A stretch of 8,300 nucleotides of DNA, taken from Arsenophonus sp046530935. GTDB lineage: Bacteria; Pseudomonadota; Gammaproteobacteria; Enterobacterales; Enterobacteriaceae. The stretch is from assembly GCA_046530935.1 (NCBI GenBank), contig JBHEQW010000015.1, forward strand, positions 1-8,300, written 5' to 3'. The notes beneath the pieces were generated by a model that saw only the letters and a list, made by a program, of their open reading frames with translations, was not told where the DNA came from and did no database searches. The translations under genes were made by a program, and so were the position numbers. This document shows, piece after piece, positions 7,200-8,300 of this stretch (the stretch's first letter is position 1; each line of letters begins with the position of its first letter).

Positions 7200-7879
7200 C
7201 TGACATCAAATGATGCTTTTAATAAAATCATTAATTGTATGACTCTTATTCAACAATTTAGGCAGGCCTGCGCTATTCCATAATTTGGCAAGAAAATATT
7301 AATAGTAAATCCTTAGCACTATATAACACAGATTCAGGCATTAAAGTTAGATAGTGTTCTACTTTACACCAATTATTGAATTTATTTTATGCATTAGCTA
7401 TTTATAAGTCAGTTCTATTATTTGAATTTAATGGGATATATGTTATTGATGTTTAGCTATTTTTGTAAGCAATTATTAATTATCTTTGACGTTTAAATAG
7501 GCATTAAGTAAATTAACTTTACAGCAATCTGTATTTGAACACAAACAGCAGTTTCAAACGAAAAAATTTTTGAATTAATAGATAAGATCCTACGCAAATT
7601 TTATTGATATGATCAAATACCTTTATTTGTCATGGCGCATAAATATGAAAAAGCTTTCTTTTTCTTATTCTGATGATAAATATATATTGTACTATATTGA
7701 TTAGATATAGAGGATAACGAATTAGTGGCATTATTTGAACAGATACAGAGCTAACGGAAAAGCATGATTACTAACTTATTGATGAATATTCCAACTCCCC
7801 CTGTGCTAAAAAGGACAAATATTACTTGATGGAGATTAACTGCCTTCACTTTTCCATAAACTGTTGAGTAATTATATTA
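7200..7879. other. Decayed coding-like DNA, unassigned
   Basis: No intact frame exists here, but pieces on the plus strand look like former protein: EFNGIYVIDV (about 7420-7455), KLTLQQSVFEHKQQFQTKKF (about 7508-7568), SYSDDKYILYYID (about 7668-7705) and ELVALFEQIQS (about 7723-7755). The first two probably belong to the membrane protein begun at 7023. The later ones could instead be the front half of the IS256 copy that follows: KYILYYID is loosely like the KYVYFWVDG strand, and NGKA..LLT loosely like GKKELI. Neither assignment is secure. Confidence 0.4.
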
Positions 7880-8300
7880 CTATACTGCAAAATAAGCTGC
7901 AAGCACGTAAGCTTAACTGTATTTCCTAGGCTTATGCCAGGAAAGACGGTGCATTAGTTTTTTGAATGCAATGGCAAAGACATCTAAAACATACAGCACC
8001 AGCCCTCTTAAGTAGATAAAACAGATAATGTATGTGCTTCCTTACATTTTTAAAATGTAAGAAACTGAAAGTTAAGGCTATATAATAAACTATAGGAGGT
8101 CTGACTTATCAGAGATAGTCGTATCCCATTAATAAAACACTTGATATTTTTTTGGAGGAGTTTTCAGTGAAGTATCCTACAGAGATGAAGAAGCTAGAGA
8201 AAGATCGAAAAAACGGCTAGAATTCTACAATTATTCTATCAGAATAATTGTTGTCAATAAGAAACCACAAAGATTACGCTAAAAAAACTATAGTTCAAGA
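7880..8300 (+). pseudogene. Second IS256-family transposase remnant, running off the window
   Basis: On the plus strand the family's middle and late motifs appear in order. They are KLQARKLNCIS (about 7893-7926, like LKARGLN), DGALVF.NAMAK (about 7945-7976, the GDGALGF Asp region), VDKTDNVCASL (8012-8044, the WVHKTANVL motif) and TLDIFLEEFSVKYPTEMKKL then EKDRKN (8137-8213, the AKYP..CLEKDRE region). A frameshift near 8215 then leads to LEFYNYSI. At about 8250-8300 the expected RTTNPIESTFATVR motif is collapsed by a deletion of roughly 20 bases, removing the catalytic Glu. Several stops and shifts interrupt it. It shares distinctive bases with the minus-strand remnant, for example GTGAAGTATCCT and AACAG-TAATGT-TGT, so both derive from the same or a close element. 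The 3' end lies outside the window. Confidence 0.82.

Noticed and set aside
1..8300. Search for tRNA, rRNA, CRISPR repeats, phage genes or toxin-antitoxin pairs
   Set aside because: No cloverleaf, spaced direct repeats or recognisable cassette was seen on either strand. The unexplained parts look like ordinary gene decay, not a new system.

Overview
The window looks like an AT-rich gammaproteobacterial genome undergoing reduction. One compact, intact block of Enterobacterales housekeeping genes lies between long stretches of decayed DNA. The protein sequences and gene order (hisS-yfgM-bamB-der) point to Enterobacterales. The low GC, the long intergenic wreckage and the dead insertion sequences suggest a host-associated lineage, for example an Arsenophonus-type insect symbiont of the Morganellaceae. 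That genus-level guess rests on remembered resemblance only.

Left flank (1-916): a badly decayed but recognisable minus-strand copy of mprA/emrR, a MarR-family repressor of multidrug efflux, fills about 160-690. It carries at least eight in-frame stops and at least two frameshifts. Bases 1-159 hold nothing I can identify. Bases 691-916 are intergenic and carry a likely sigma-70 promoter for hisS.

Core (917-5634): four plus-strand genes in the E. coli order. They are hisS (histidyl-tRNA synthetase), yfgM (SecYEG/PpiD-associated membrane protein), bamB (outer-membrane BAM lipoprotein) and der/engA (double GTPase for 50S assembly). The first three are separated by only 10-13 bases and must be one transcript. 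A 129-base gap before der holds a candidate promoter and a perfect 8-bp inverted repeat. Der should start at 4147, not at the farther upstream ATG. The E. coli genes normally found upstream (rodZ, ispG) are absent, and mprA is not a normal neighbour of hisS, so a deletion or rearrangement has occurred here.

Right flank (5635-8300): no intact gene. A nearly full-length but dead IS256-family transposase lies on the minus strand (about 5700-6720). A second copy of apparently the same element lies on the plus strand (about 7880 to beyond the window end). Between the two opposed copies are a LysR-type regulator-like fragment (6812-6958), a short membrane-protein-like open frame (7023-7199) and further unassigned wreckage. 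I see no tRNA, rRNA, CRISPR array or intact novel system. The interest of the window lies in how gene death, insertion sequences and one preserved operon sit together.
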